Assembly (NCBI GenBank): GCA_963720075.1 | Contig: CAVREG010000005.1 | Coordinates: 124,001-188,000, forward strand | Length of the DNA: 64,000 bases | DNA from: PALSA-188 sp963720075 | Lineage (GTDB): Bacteria > Acidobacteriota > Terriglobia > Terriglobales > Acidobacteriaceae | Direction: 5' to 3' | Shown: piece by piece, positions 9,223-18,105 of the stretch | Position numbering within the stretch: position 1 is the stretch's first letter | Layout of the letters: every line of letters starts with the position of its first letter | Position numbers and translations under genes: made by a program | The notes under the pieces: model-generated | The model's input: the letters and a program-made list of their open reading frames with translations, nothing else | The model's database searches: none | Told to the model about the DNA's origin: nothing

Positions 9223-10974
9223 CTACCGAAATGCGCGCCCCTTGATTATTCCCTCGCCTTCGCGGATCGTGACTAACTGCCCGGCCTTTAGGTGGGGATA
9301 GGTCTCAGCCTTGCCAGTTGGCCAGTGGATCTCGACGTCGGCAGTGGTTGCTGTCCCTAGTCCGAAGTGGAGTCGCGGATCATTCGACGAGATATAGCTG
9401 GACTGGCTGGTTACGGATTGGGCCTGTACCTTTCCACCGTAGTGAACCAGGACGCGCGCGCCAATAGCGCTGCGATTGCTCTTCGTTCCTTCCAGGCGGA
9501 CTTTCAGCCAGTGATTTCCAGCGGGGGCGTCGTTGCGCAACAATGACGGTGGCTCGTTCATGTTCATGATGAGCACGTCCATGTCGCCGTCGTTGTCGAA
9601 ATCGCCGAAGGCGCAGCCCCGGCTGGTGTGGCGCGCCGAGATTCCTGGGCCTGTTTCTTCGCCGAGTTCCACAAAAGATCCATTGCCCTGGTTTCGAAAG
9701 ACGATGCGCGGGCTATGGGCGGGATATTTGGCGGGATATACTCGCTCCAGTTCCGGATAAACAGTGCCAGTCGCGATAAAAATGTCCGGATTGCCGTCGT
9801 TGTCAAAATCAACGAGGCCTGTGCCCCAACTAATAAAGCGACGTTCCGCGCTAAGGCCAGCCTGCACCGTGACATCGTCAAACTCGGCCTTCCCATTGTT
9901 GCGGTATAGGCCCGTGGACTGGTTCTGGAAATGAGTTTTCACCAGGTCGAGGTGGCCGTCGAGATTGTAATCGCCCACTCCTGCCCCCATACCGCCCATC
10001 AGTTCTCCACCGCTACCGAGGGCGACGCCACGCAGCAGTGCCTCCTCCCGGAAGGTTCCATCGTGATTGTTTAACAGAAGCAGGCTGGGCGTCGAGTCAC
10101 ATGCCACAAAAATATCCTGCCATCCATCCTCGTCAGCATCGAAGGCAACGGCAGTGAGGCCATATGAGCCGCGGCAGGCGGCGATGCCGGACTCCTTCGA
10201 GACATCGGTAAAAGTTCCGTCTCCATTATTGCGGTAGAGGTAGTGGCCAGGCGCGCCGAGACCATTCGGGCCGCAGTTCGTGGGTACACCTTCGTAGTTG
10301 CAGTTAGGGACGCTCAGCGAAGGCTTCGGAGCATTTGCCAGATCAATTTCGACGTAATTGGAAACGAACAGATCAAGCAACCCATCCCGGTTGTAATCCA
10401 CAAACGTGCATCCTGAATTAAAGCGAGTGTGGGGATAGAGCAGTCCGGCCTTGGCAGTCACGTCGGCAAAAGTACCGTCGCCATTGTTGTGGTAAAGGCG
10501 ATTCTGGCCGTAATAAGTAACGAAGAGATCCTCGAAGCCATCGTTGTTGTAGTCGCCGACGCAAACGCCATTAGCCCATCCGGCGTCCAGCAATCCGGCC
10601 TTGGCGGTCACGTCCGCGAATGTGCCGTCTCGATTATTCCGGTAAAGACGATTGCTTGCGCCGGGAGGAACGCCGTCAAGACGACGGCCGCCGAGGATAA
10701 ATATATCCATCCAGCCGTCATTGTCGTAGTCGAAGAAGGCACAACCTGCCCCCATTGTCTCCACGATGTAGGTGATGTGGCCGGGTTCGCCGTAAACCAT
10801 CGTCTGCGTTAGTCCGGCGCCTGCTGCAATATCCACAAATCGGGAGAACGGAGGAGCAGTTTTAGGAGCGGCGGACACTTTAAACCGCCCGGGAACTATT
10901 GCGGATGCAAATGCGGCCGGCAGCATGCGCAGCACATTGCGGCGGGTCCAAAGGCCCGGTTTTGCAGTCATCAT
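9223..10974 (-). CDS. CRTAC1-type FG-GAP / ASPIC-UnbV protein
   Basis: 583 residues from the ATG at 10974. The N-terminus TRRNVLRMLPAAFASAIVPG carries a twin-Arg followed by a hydrophobic stretch and is probably a Tat or Sec signal. At least seven FG-GAP/VCBS repeats with calcium-binding DxDxDG loops follow (FFDYDNDGWMDIF, VGDYNNDGFEDLF, FVDYNRDGLLDLF, AFDADEDGWQDIF, VGDYNLDGHLDLV, LVDFDNDGNPDIF, FGDFDNDGDMDVL), predicting an extracytoplasmic beta-propeller. An ASPIC/UnbV domain forms the C-terminus (GARVLVHYGG...HFGLGTATTADVEIHWPTG). The open frame extends to 11229, but that start would overlap the upstream TPR gene by over 200 bases; 10974 leaves 40 nt and puts the signal first. Last gene of the cytochrome/TPR cluster. 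Confidence 0.87.
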   Translation of the reverse strand: MMTAKPGLWTRRNVLRMLPAAFASAIVPGRFKVSAAPKTAPPFSRFVDIAAGAGLTQTMVYGEPGHITYIVETMGAGCAFFDYDNDGWMDIFILGGRRLDGVPPGASNRLYRNNRDGTFADVTAKAGLLDAGWANGVCVGDYNNDGFEDLFVTYYGQNRLYHNNGDGTFADVTAKAGLLYPHTRFNSGCTFVDYNRDGLLDLFVSNYVEIDLANAPKPSLSVPNCNYEGVPTNCGPNGLGAPGHYLYRNNGDGTFTDVSKESGIAACRGSYGLTAVAFDADEDGWQDIFVACDSTPSLLLLNNHDGTFREEALLRGVALGSGGELMGGMGAGVGDYNLDGHLDLVKTHFQNQSTGLYRNNGKAEFDDVTVQAGLSAERRFISWGTGLVDFDNDGNPDIFIATGTVYPELERVYPAKYPAHSPRIVFRNQGNGSFVELGEETGPGISARHTSRGCAFGDFDNDGDMDVLIMNMNEPPSLLRNDAPAGNHWLKVRLEGTKSNRSAIGARVLVHYGGKVQAQSVTSQSSYISSNDPRLHFGLGTATTADVEIHWPTGKAETYPHLKAGQLVTIREGEGIIKGRAFR

Positions 10975-11014
10975 CCTAATCAGAAGTCTATCAGGCGCGG
11001 CATGGTATGCAGAT

Positions 11015-12625
11015 TCAGCGCTGTGCTTGTGCCGCCGCGAGGTCTTTGCGCAATTGCAGTGCCTCGGTATTCTGAGGATCAAGCCGAAGAGCGCTGGCAA
11101 CCGCTTCCTGGGCTTCGGGGAATCGGGATTCCATGCCGAGAGTCGCGGCCAGGCTGACCCATGCCTGAGTGTAGCCAGGCGCGACACGAACCGCCTGGCG
11201 GAAATGCTCTTCCGCAGAAGGCGCGTCACCGTTACGCGATGCGAGGTAACCCAGCTGGTTATAAGCGACAGCCAAATTGGGATCTATTTTGACCGCTTGC
11301 TCCAACGCAGCGCGCTCTGCGGTTGTATCGCCCGTACGATCAAGGGCCAGCGCCAGCTTATAGTTCAGCGTAGCGTCCTGCGAATACGCCTTCACCGCGT
11401 CAGTATAGAACCCCACGGCTTTCTTAGGATCGCCGGTGGCAAGTTCTTTATCTCCTTGCGCGGCCTTGCTGGCAGCCAACGTGCGATTAGCCTTCGCTTG
11501 GGCTTCCTGCTGGTAAAGCTTGAGTTGTTCTTGCGCAGGTTCGGTTTCCCCCAGGGTACGGAGAACAGAGGCAAGCTCAAAGCGTACCTCGGGGTCAACC
11601 GCGCCGAGCGCGATCGCCTTTTCGAGTTGTTCTCTGGCGCCCCGAGGGTCTTTGAGCTGTGCCAGCACGACTCCAAGATTGTAGCGGGCGTTGTAATGAG
11701 TGGGATCTAAAGCTACCGCTTGTTGAAGATGATCGCGGGCCGCGGCGTATTGTCCGGCCCCTCGCTCAAGGACGCCATTGAGATAAAGTACACCGAAATC
11801 ATGCGGAGCAATGGCAAGCAGTTTGCGGGCGAGAGGACGTGCCTGAGTTGCGTCATCGTTGAGAACGAGAACGTGAAGGTAGAGTATTTGCGCACCGAGA
11901 TCGCGTGGATGTAACTTAACGGATTTTTCCGCCAATTTCGCAGCTTCCTCATAACGTACTTGCCTGACCAGAACCGAAACGAGCGCACTGGAAAGAGACA
12001 GCGACGACGGTTTCGCGCGCACGGCTTTGCTGAGCACATCGCCAGCATTGCCAAGCATTCCAGCCTTGTCATAGGCCTCAGCGAGGTCGAGCGCGAGATT
12101 CTCATCTGGCGGTTCCGACCGCAGAAGCCCGATCGCGGAAGGATAGTCGCCTTCGGCGATCAGGAGTTTGGCAAGACCGTCGAGAGCTATCGTCGAGTGG
12201 GGGTCAATTTGAAGTGCAGCTTCCCATTGGGCCTTGGCTTCTGCGGAACGCTTGAGCTGGCTAAACGCGATGCCCAACAAGAGGTGCGGCTTCAAGACTT
12301 CCGGCATCAGCTGAATGGATTGCTGAAGGGGGACGACGGCTTCCTGCACGCGGCCGGACCGGTAGAGGTTCAGGCCTAGAAGATATAAAAGGCGCGAAGA
12401 ACCGGGCTCAAGCTTGAGAGCAGCGCGATAAGACTCGATGGAACAGTCGAATTGCTGATGATCGCCAAACCAGGAGCCGAGTTCTGAGAAGGCTGACGCA
12501 TCAGGGTGAGCGTGAGCCTTAAATTCCAAGGCCTGAGGCCCGGCGCACTCCGCACTGAGGAGGGCGCTTACCAAGCAGAGTGCAAGCCCTGGAGCAGCTT
12601 TGACAAGGATCCGGCGTATTGCCAT
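11015..12625 (-). CDS. Secreted TPR repeat protein
   Basis: 536 residues. The signal peptide covers about 1-25 (ILVKAAPGLALCLVSALLSA). The rest is a nearly continuous TPR solenoid of roughly a dozen 34-residue units, for example AALKLEPGSSRLLYLLGLNLYRSGRVQEAV and AVALDPTHYNARYNLGVVLAQLKDPRGAR. Such arrays are protein-interaction scaffolds, here presumably periplasmic. It lies 40 nt upstream of the FG-GAP gene and 120 nt downstream of the seven-haem cytochrome gene on the same strand. I infer that it organises partners of that cluster; no enzymatic domain is visible. Confidence 0.85.
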   Translation of the reverse strand: MAIRRILVKAAPGLALCLVSALLSAECAGPQALEFKAHAHPDASAFSELGSWFGDHQQFDCSIESYRAALKLEPGSSRLLYLLGLNLYRSGRVQEAVVPLQQSIQLMPEVLKPHLLLGIAFSQLKRSAEAKAQWEAALQIDPHSTIALDGLAKLLIAEGDYPSAIGLLRSEPPDENLALDLAEAYDKAGMLGNAGDVLSKAVRAKPSSLSLSSALVSVLVRQVRYEEAAKLAEKSVKLHPRDLGAQILYLHVLVLNDDATQARPLARKLLAIAPHDFGVLYLNGVLERGAGQYAAARDHLQQAVALDPTHYNARYNLGVVLAQLKDPRGAREQLEKAIALGAVDPEVRFELASVLRTLGETEPAQEQLKLYQQEAQAKANRTLAASKAAQGDKELATGDPKKAVGFYTDAVKAYSQDATLNYKLALALDRTGDTTAERAALEQAVKIDPNLAVAYNQLGYLASRNGDAPSAEEHFRQAVRVAPGYTQAWVSLAATLGMESRFPEAQEAVASALRLDPQNTEALQLRKDLAAAQAQR

Positions 12626-12745
12626 CTTTAATTGCCTTGGAATCTAAACGAAGAAACGATTCACTATGCGAGCATAATCGAAAAAAAGGAAACCCTGCAA
12701 GACTGGCGTTTTCGCTCTAAACCTGTCTTGCAACCCTGCTGGTTT

Positions 12746-13819
12746 TCAATTGGGATAAGGTTCATCCGGTTTTACAACCCGGATTTCATGATCCGTAAAC
12801 GTCATCAATCCGTTGGGTAATTTGACTTTGGGCATGTGGCAACTGACGCAATTCGACTTGGCGACTGGGCAAGGTGGCGCATTGGCGGGAGTGATTGTCT
12901 CCGAATGCGGCGAAGCAGCATGACATGCCAAGCATTTTCCGTCGTAGGAAGAATCCTGACGGACAACATCCTGGTGCGGATCATGGCAGGCAATGCAACT
13001 GATGCGGGGATCGGTTCCGTCGAAGCATTTGCTATTCGCAAGGCGGTAAGGCTGGAAGCGGACGTTGATGGGACCTCGCCAGTGACTTCTCACGACCATA
13101 TCCCACGTGCGATGACACTGGCCGCAAAAATTTGAAATGTCCTCTGATGATAGCTTGCGCAGGTCCGGCGGAGCGGAGCCGTACTCGCCTTGGGAGGCAT
13201 CTACCAAGTGAGCGCTCGAACCTTTGTGGCAGTGTTCGCAAGTGACTCCAGGCTGTAATGATTCGAAATCCAACTTTCCATTTGCGACTGCATTAGTGGC
13301 ATGGCACCCAAAGCAGTCTTTCGGTTCATGCTTCTGAAGTTTTCGTCCCACCGCCTCATCCAAGCTGGCAGGAGTGAGAGACTGATCCCCCGTGGTGATG
13401 TCTAACCCACCTACGGATGGATAGTAGCTGACCATGCTCTCGTAATAATCCCCGTCCCGTTCCAGAAACCAGGTTTGCGCTCCCTGGCCAAAGTTCCAGT
13501 GAATAGGCAATGTAATGGTACGGACGCCATCGGTCACGCTGTAGGTGCTTTTGTCACCGTGCGTCTCCACCGTATATGTGTATCCGCCCCTGTGGAATGT
13601 CAATTTCGGATGTTCTTTGAGGGTCGGATCATCGCCAGGAAGTTCCAGAGCCCGGCCCATTGGCGTCTTAGGCTGGGTAGCCGACTTAGCGGCATGGCAA
13701 CCTGCACAAGCAGATTCGGATTTGTTCTCGCGCATCTGGGCGATGGCGTGCCCCGTACCGGCGGCGGCCAGGGAAACGGCCAGAAATATTTTAAGGACTT
13801 GCAACCTGAGTAGTTTCAT
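12746..13819 (-). CDS. Seven-haem periplasmic cytochrome c
   Basis: 357 residues with a signal peptide (1-28, LKIFLAVSLAAAGTGHAIAQ). Seven CxxCH haem-c attachment motifs start at Cys38 (CAGCH), 169 (CFGCH), 194 (CEHCH), 232 (CGQCH), 275 (CIACH), 296 (CLACH) and 324 (CVSCH, followed by MPK). The first haem is isolated by about 130 residues containing a beta-rich region (GGYTYTVETHGDKSTYSV); the other six are clustered as in cytochrome c554-like multihaem proteins. It probably transfers electrons in the periplasm or at the cell surface; its redox partners are unknown. The start overlaps the end of the upstream TPR gene by 29 bases, so the two are probably translationally coupled. Confidence 0.9.
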   Translation of the reverse strand: MKLLRLQVLKIFLAVSLAAAGTGHAIAQMRENKSESACAGCHAAKSATQPKTPMGRALELPGDDPTLKEHPKLTFHRGGYTYTVETHGDKSTYSVTDGVRTITLPIHWNFGQGAQTWFLERDGDYYESMVSYYPSVGGLDITTGDQSLTPASLDEAVGRKLQKHEPKDCFGCHATNAVANGKLDFESLQPGVTCEHCHKGSSAHLVDASQGEYGSAPPDLRKLSSEDISNFCGQCHRTWDMVVRSHWRGPINVRFQPYRLANSKCFDGTDPRISCIACHDPHQDVVRQDSSYDGKCLACHAASPHSETITPANAPPCPVAKSNCVSCHMPKVKLPNGLMTFTDHEIRVVKPDEPYPN

Positions 13820-14936
13820 CTTTGGTTAGTTGAAGGCACAGAAGACGCTCGCGCGTCGAATCCTGCTTGCGTCCCAATTCTGAATATGCCTTCGCAAGTG
13901 CGATGTGGGTCTCAAGGTTATCGGGGTCAAGCTGCAAAGCGTTTTCCAAATGCGTCAATCCCTCTTTCGCGTCCCCTGTTTCGACCAGCGAGCGTCCGAG
14001 TATTAATTGCGCATTGGGGAATTCAGGTTGTTCCGCTACAACTTTTTGGGCATAAGTCAGTGCGTCCGCGGGATTGTTTCGTATTAGAGAATTCCAGGCA
14101 AGCATGAGACTGGCCGCCGCGTTTGATGGTGATATTAGCAATTCGCGCTTGAATTCTGTGACCGCCAGGTCGGGATCCGTCGGAAACAATAAGTAACCAT
14201 AAAGATAATGCGCGTTAGCTGTAGTTGGAAAACGTTGAAATAACTTCTCGAAAGCTTGCTGTGCTGCTTTCTCGTCGCCCGCCATGAAGTGGAAGGCTGC
14301 CTCACCCGCCATAACGAACAGATCATGCTGACTAGCTTCTGCTTCTTTCGGCAATAGCGGGGTCCGCAAACCCGCGAGGCCCAACCCCTCGAACAATTCT
14401 GGGTTCCCGGCGCTACCCTTAGCTAATGATGCGTACGCCTGGAGCGCGTCACTGAATCTTCCGGTGCGGGTGAGCAGCAGCGCCTCATGATACCGAAGAA
14501 TCTCGGCGTTACGAGGTTGGTTTGCCGCTCCTAATGACAGTCCTTTCTGAATGTCGTTCAATGACTGCGCGTATTCGCCGGTTTCAAATTCGCATAGTCC
14601 GCGCAATGCAATTGCTGGACCGGCGTTGGGGTTGAGTTCTATGTAATGAGTGAGGGCGTCGCGGGCAGGGGCGTATGCGTCAGTGGCATATTGTAATGAC
14701 CCCAAGAACCACCAGCCATCGGGCCATTTTGGATTTAGCTGCTCGGCTTGAGTGTAGAGGTCAATCGCCAGCGGGATATTATTCTGCTCGCGAGCGGCGG
14801 AGGCCTTCAAGACCAAATCATCGAAACCATCACTCTGCGCGATGGCAAGGCCGGAAAGCAGAAAAAAAACAAGCCACGCAACAGTTAAGCGCAGGCTCCT
14901 GCATTCATGCCGCTTCCTGGTATTTGCCTCCGTCAT
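13791..14936 (-). CDS. Secreted TPR protein, coupled to the cytochrome gene
   Basis: 381 residues from the ATG at 14936. This start puts a signal peptide first (RLTVAWLVFFLLSGLAIAQ) and has GAGGGT just upstream; the frame is open back to 15029 but the extra residues look like noise. TPR helices fill the mature protein (for example AIDLYTQAEQLNPKWPDGWWFLGSL and LTHLENALQLDPDNLETHIALAKAYSELGR). The gene overlaps the cytochrome gene by 29 bases. In other bacteria multihaem cytochrome and TPR segments can be fused in one polypeptide, so here they may be the split form of one functional unit (inference). Confidence 0.83.
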   Translation of the reverse strand: MTEANTRKRHECRSLRLTVAWLVFFLLSGLAIAQSDGFDDLVLKASAAREQNNIPLAIDLYTQAEQLNPKWPDGWWFLGSLQYATDAYAPARDALTHYIELNPNAGPAIALRGLCEFETGEYAQSLNDIQKGLSLGAANQPRNAEILRYHEALLLTRTGRFSDALQAYASLAKGSAGNPELFEGLGLAGLRTPLLPKEAEASQHDLFVMAGEAAFHFMAGDEKAAQQAFEKLFQRFPTTANAHYLYGYLLFPTDPDLAVTEFKRELLISPSNAAASLMLAWNSLIRNNPADALTYAQKVVAEQPEFPNAQLILGRSLVETGDAKEGLTHLENALQLDPDNLETHIALAKAYSELGRKQDSTRERLLCLQLTKDETTQVASP

Positions 14937-15064
14937 CACCCTCGCGCTGGAGAACCTCTTGAAGCATTTTACATGCGTGGGGACGGCTCTATGGCATGAG
15001 TATTTGCGCATCAAGCCAACCCGCAACAAGAAACTAGATTCTCTTATCAGCCGCGGTCGGCAAA

Positions 15065-16912
15065 TCAGCGCGGGCGCTGCGCGGCTTGCATGGGGGGCTC
15101 GGGCGCCAATGGTAGCTCCACCTCGAGCGTACCGATATGATCGGATGCTACATCCCGAACCCCCACACGTATGGAGGCCGCCTTAGTAGGTACGTCGAAG
15201 CTTTGCAGAACGTGATAGCCAGTATGTTGAGGCTGGGACTGCTCCGCCGCCGAGGCCGAGTCGCTGGCCATTTGAACGATGCTGTTAAGAATTATTCCGT
15301 CCGCATCATAAACAACGGCCGTGAACTCTAGAGGAGAACCCTCCCCGCCGGGCGCATGCTGCCGGAACTGCCGAGTGGGAACAAAGAAATCCGCAACGTA
15401 AGGCTGCACCTGAAAGGGTGCTGGCAGCTTGTCCTTACCGTGCTTCGCGGCAAAGGCGGGCTGTTCGGCAAAATGACTCAATTGGGCGGGTGTAGCCACC
15501 GCCGCAGGTGCAATGGGATGAATATGGACGCTGAAAAATACATCATGCATCTGGGGGGCGCCGTGCTGCATATTCGCAAACAGCATTTCGCCGGGGTGAC
15601 TGGCCACTGGTTCCTCGGAAGAATTCGAGATTTTGGTGTTACGGTGTTGCTGAGGCGAGTTGGGATCGTCCCCGTAATACGAACGGCGATATGACAAATG
15701 ATAGCCATGGCGCGCAAGTTCCACGTGGATCGTGCGCAGGTTGCCATTGTAGTTTTCGTTCGACGGGGAGTAGCTGAGGGTGTAGTAATTTGCGCCCATC
15801 TCCGTAATTTGGGCCAGGGACTCTTTTAGACCGTTATTACTGTGGAAGGCATGGCCTCCGGTCTCGTGGGCAATTTCGTCTTGTGTGTCATAGCTGCTGT
15901 TCAGCAAAGAATAGCCCGGGCCGGGTGCGTCGTTACCGCCGGCACCACTTGCAGCGGGTGGACTTCCTGCGGATCCAGGGCCGGTGGCAGCGGGTGGACT
16001 TCCTGCGGACCCCGTACTGCGGTCGCCACTGCGAGAATCGGTGTAAACTCCGCCCCCAGGCGTAGCTCCTGACGGAGCATAGGAATCCGTTACCACGACT
16101 CCCCGAACGTCCACGGGATAAATGGCTATCTGGCTCCTCGCCATTGTGTTTAGCGTGTCCTTGATTGCTTCCTGGTAAGTCTGGCCATCATCGTCGCTCG
16201 GAAATAGCGTAAGCGGGAACTGACCCGAAAACCAAATCAGGTTCTTGCGGCCGGATAATCCATCCAGAAAATCGGCGATGTGATTCAGCACTGAGACCAT
16301 CATGCCGACATCGCCGCGCCCCGAGTTGCGCCCCATCAGAAAAACTCTTGGAACATGGGGCTTCGGGGATTTCGGATCCAGTGCGGAAAGTAATTCCTGC
16401 CGGTCGTCGGTGAAACCCTGAACCAGACGCAATTCATCCGATAGCACGAAGAGAGCGAAACGCGTCCCCTCCGGTTTCGTTGCAATGAATTCCAGCAACT
16501 GTTTTCGAGCGGTAGCCTGATCCTCAATTTTGGTATTTACCAGATCATAGAGAAGGACGTAGAGAGGGCCTCGTTCTGGCTTGGCTGGAAGGTCCAAGTA
16601 GGTATTCGGAGGAAGCTGGGGGAGTTTTGGAGGAGCGTATGCGGCCGCCCAGTCGTGCACGTCAAAAGACAGGATCTGTTGGGGTTGACCGTCCTCTTTA
16701 ACTAAGAAATCCTTTGCGGTCAGTCCATGAACGGGGTTCCCCTCCGAATCAGTCACGACCACGTCCACAACAACGCGGCGGACCGACCTCTTCAGGACCA
16801 GGTTACCTGAAGGTGTGGTCTGTGCAACGGTACTCTGCTGTGCCATCAGTGGGTGAAGACTCAACACACCCAAGAGGAAGGAAAAGAAGAAGTGCGGAAT
16901 TCTAATATTCAC
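15065..16912 (-). CDS. VWFA-related acidobacterial secreted protein, degenerate MIDAS
   Basis: 615 residues: signal peptide 1-24 (FFFSFLLGVLSLHPLMAQ), a beta-sandwich opening with RRVVVDVVVTDSEGNPVHGLTAKDFLVKEDG (the hallmark N-terminal module), then a von Willebrand A-like domain. The expected metal site DxSxS reads YDLVNTK, so the MIDAS appears lost. A Gly/Ser/Pro-rich linker holds a tandem repeat (GSAGSPPAATGP / GSAGSPPAASGA). The domain ends ANYYTLSYSPSNENYNG, as in other family members, followed by an extra C-terminal region of about 190 residues that the shorter paralogs here lack. Function unknown; surface adhesion or protein binding is likely. Confidence 0.85.
   Translation of the reverse strand: MNIRIPHFFFSFLLGVLSLHPLMAQQSTVAQTTPSGNLVLKRSVRRVVVDVVVTDSEGNPVHGLTAKDFLVKEDGQPQQILSFDVHDWAAAYAPPKLPQLPPNTYLDLPAKPERGPLYVLLYDLVNTKIEDQATARKQLLEFIATKPEGTRFALFVLSDELRLVQGFTDDRQELLSALDPKSPKPHVPRVFLMGRNSGRGDVGMMVSVLNHIADFLDGLSGRKNLIWFSGQFPLTLFPSDDDGQTYQEAIKDTLNTMARSQIAIYPVDVRGVVVTDSYAPSGATPGGGVYTDSRSGDRSTGSAGSPPAATGPGSAGSPPAASGAGGNDAPGPGYSLLNSSYDTQDEIAHETGGHAFHSNNGLKESLAQITEMGANYYTLSYSPSNENYNGNLRTIHVELARHGYHLSYRRSYYGDDPNSPQQHRNTKISNSSEEPVASHPGEMLFANMQHGAPQMHDVFFSVHIHPIAPAAVATPAQLSHFAEQPAFAAKHGKDKLPAPFQVQPYVADFFVPTRQFRQHAPGGEGSPLEFTAVVYDADGIILNSIVQMASDSASAAEQSQPQHTGYHVLQSFDVPTKAASIRVGVRDVASDHIGTLEVELPLAPEPPMQAAQRPR
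15952..16010. repeat. Tandem 36-bp repeat inside the VWFA gene linker
   Basis: A 23-base unit beginning GCAGCGGGTGGACTTCC occurs identically at 15952-15974 and 15988-16010, period 36 bases. It keeps the reading frame (12 residues per period) and encodes the GSAGSPPA repeat of the linker. This is likely a slippage-prone, length-variable linker. Confidence 0.85.
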
Positions 16913-17070
16913 GGGTCATCCCTTTCAAGGCGCACCCTTATCTACTGGTTCTACTGGCGTCAATTGGGCCCGGGGAAGACAGCTTAGACAGGTATTTTAT
17001 AATTAACGCCGAAATGAGGATAGTGCAATTTTGCTATAACGCGAAAACGAGTGCCTGACTTTCTCCGGAG

Positions 17071-17985
17071 TTACTTTACTGTATGGTCAACCGGGGCGGC
17101 GGCCTTCCCGGGTGCGCCACTCAGCGTTGCCAAATATTGCTTCACTATCTCAGCTTCTTTGCCGTCCGCAACCTTGAGAAACTCGCGGAGCTGCGCGATT
17201 TCATTGGCGAGGTCGCCTTTCGCCTCGTAAATTTCCGCCAGCAAATAATGGAGTTGACGCGGGTCAATGTCATCTCCGGCGAATTGGGAGGCTCTCAAAC
17301 CGCTTTTCTCGGCTTCCGAGAGATGATGGAGATTGAAGTTCGCCCCCGCATTGAACATGTAACTTACCGCATTAGTGGCCGGGTCGAGTGCCAGAGCTTT
17401 GTCACTCTGCTTTAGTACCTCGTTCCAATCATGAGAATGCAAAGCAACATCTGCAAGACAAAGATAAGCCGGCACAAAAGTGGCATCGGCCTTTGAAGCA
17501 TGCAGGCACGACTCCCGCGCGCTCGGCAAATGTTCCAACTTCTCCTGCACCTGGCCCAGCAAAACCCACATGGCGGAGTATCCTGGGTATTTTTGGACGG
17601 CTTTGAGCAATTGCTTTTGCGCCAGGTCAAATTTCTTGCCAGCGATCGCGTTACATGCTTTTTCGTATTCAGAACTAGCTTTGGCCTGCGTTGCCAGCGC
17701 CCCGACCTTTACCGTCGGAGTGTGAATTCCGATAAGTGGAGGCAAAAAACAGGCGATCTCTTCCGGGTCTTCCTCACGCCGCGTGGGGTGGTTATTTTTC
17801 ATTATGACCTGTTGTTCTTCGAAGCGGTCGTTTGGGTCATAGACCAAGGTCGGCGTAGAAGGATCGCCATTGAGAATCTTGGGCACGGGATGCCCGATCT
17901 CTTGCGCAGACGCAGAATTATAGGAGGGACCAAAGCCAAGGATACAAACGATCGCTACTGCCGCGGCACGAGATGATATCAACAT
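17071..17985 (-). CDS. Secreted TPR protein
   Basis: 304 residues from the ATG at 17985, which has AAGG eight nt upstream; a GTG at 18000 is an alternative start. A signal peptide (SRAAAVAIVCILGFGPSYNSASAQ) is followed by a Pro/Asp-rich segment containing NHPTRREEDPEE, then four to five TPR units over residues about 105-280 (KNLDLA-type helices such as KKFDLAQKQLLKAVQKYPGYSAMWVLLGQVQEKL). It probably acts as an extracytoplasmic interaction scaffold. It sits between the VWFA gene and pilT on the same strand, with 105-160 nt gaps, so it may be its own unit. Confidence 0.8.
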   Translation of the reverse strand: MLISSRAAAVAIVCILGFGPSYNSASAQEIGHPVPKILNGDPSTPTLVYDPNDRFEEQQVIMKNNHPTRREEDPEEIACFLPPLIGIHTPTVKVGALATQAKASSEYEKACNAIAGKKFDLAQKQLLKAVQKYPGYSAMWVLLGQVQEKLEHLPSARESCLHASKADATFVPAYLCLADVALHSHDWNEVLKQSDKALALDPATNAVSYMFNAGANFNLHHLSEAEKSGLRASQFAGDDIDPRQLHYLLAEIYEAKGDLANEIAQLREFLKVADGKEAEIVKQYLATLSGAPGKAAAPVDHTVK

Positions 17986-18105
17986 ACTGTCCGCCTTCAC
18001 ATGCGAACATTATCGGCTTAGGCAGTACGATTATCAAGCGGATGGAGACTGTAGGGCCTTCTGGGTGTAGACGGTAGAGATATAGCTTAAATCGGCCCCT
18101 CAAAA

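Noticed and set aside
10975..11229. N-terminal extension of the FG-GAP/ASPIC protein to 11229
   Set aside because: It would overlap the upstream TPR gene by over 200 bases and places the signal peptide far inside; the ATG at 10974 fits better.
10925..11710. Plus-strand frame of 261 residues over the TPR gene
   Set aside because: Antisense to a signal-peptide-bearing TPR gene; no recognisable feature.
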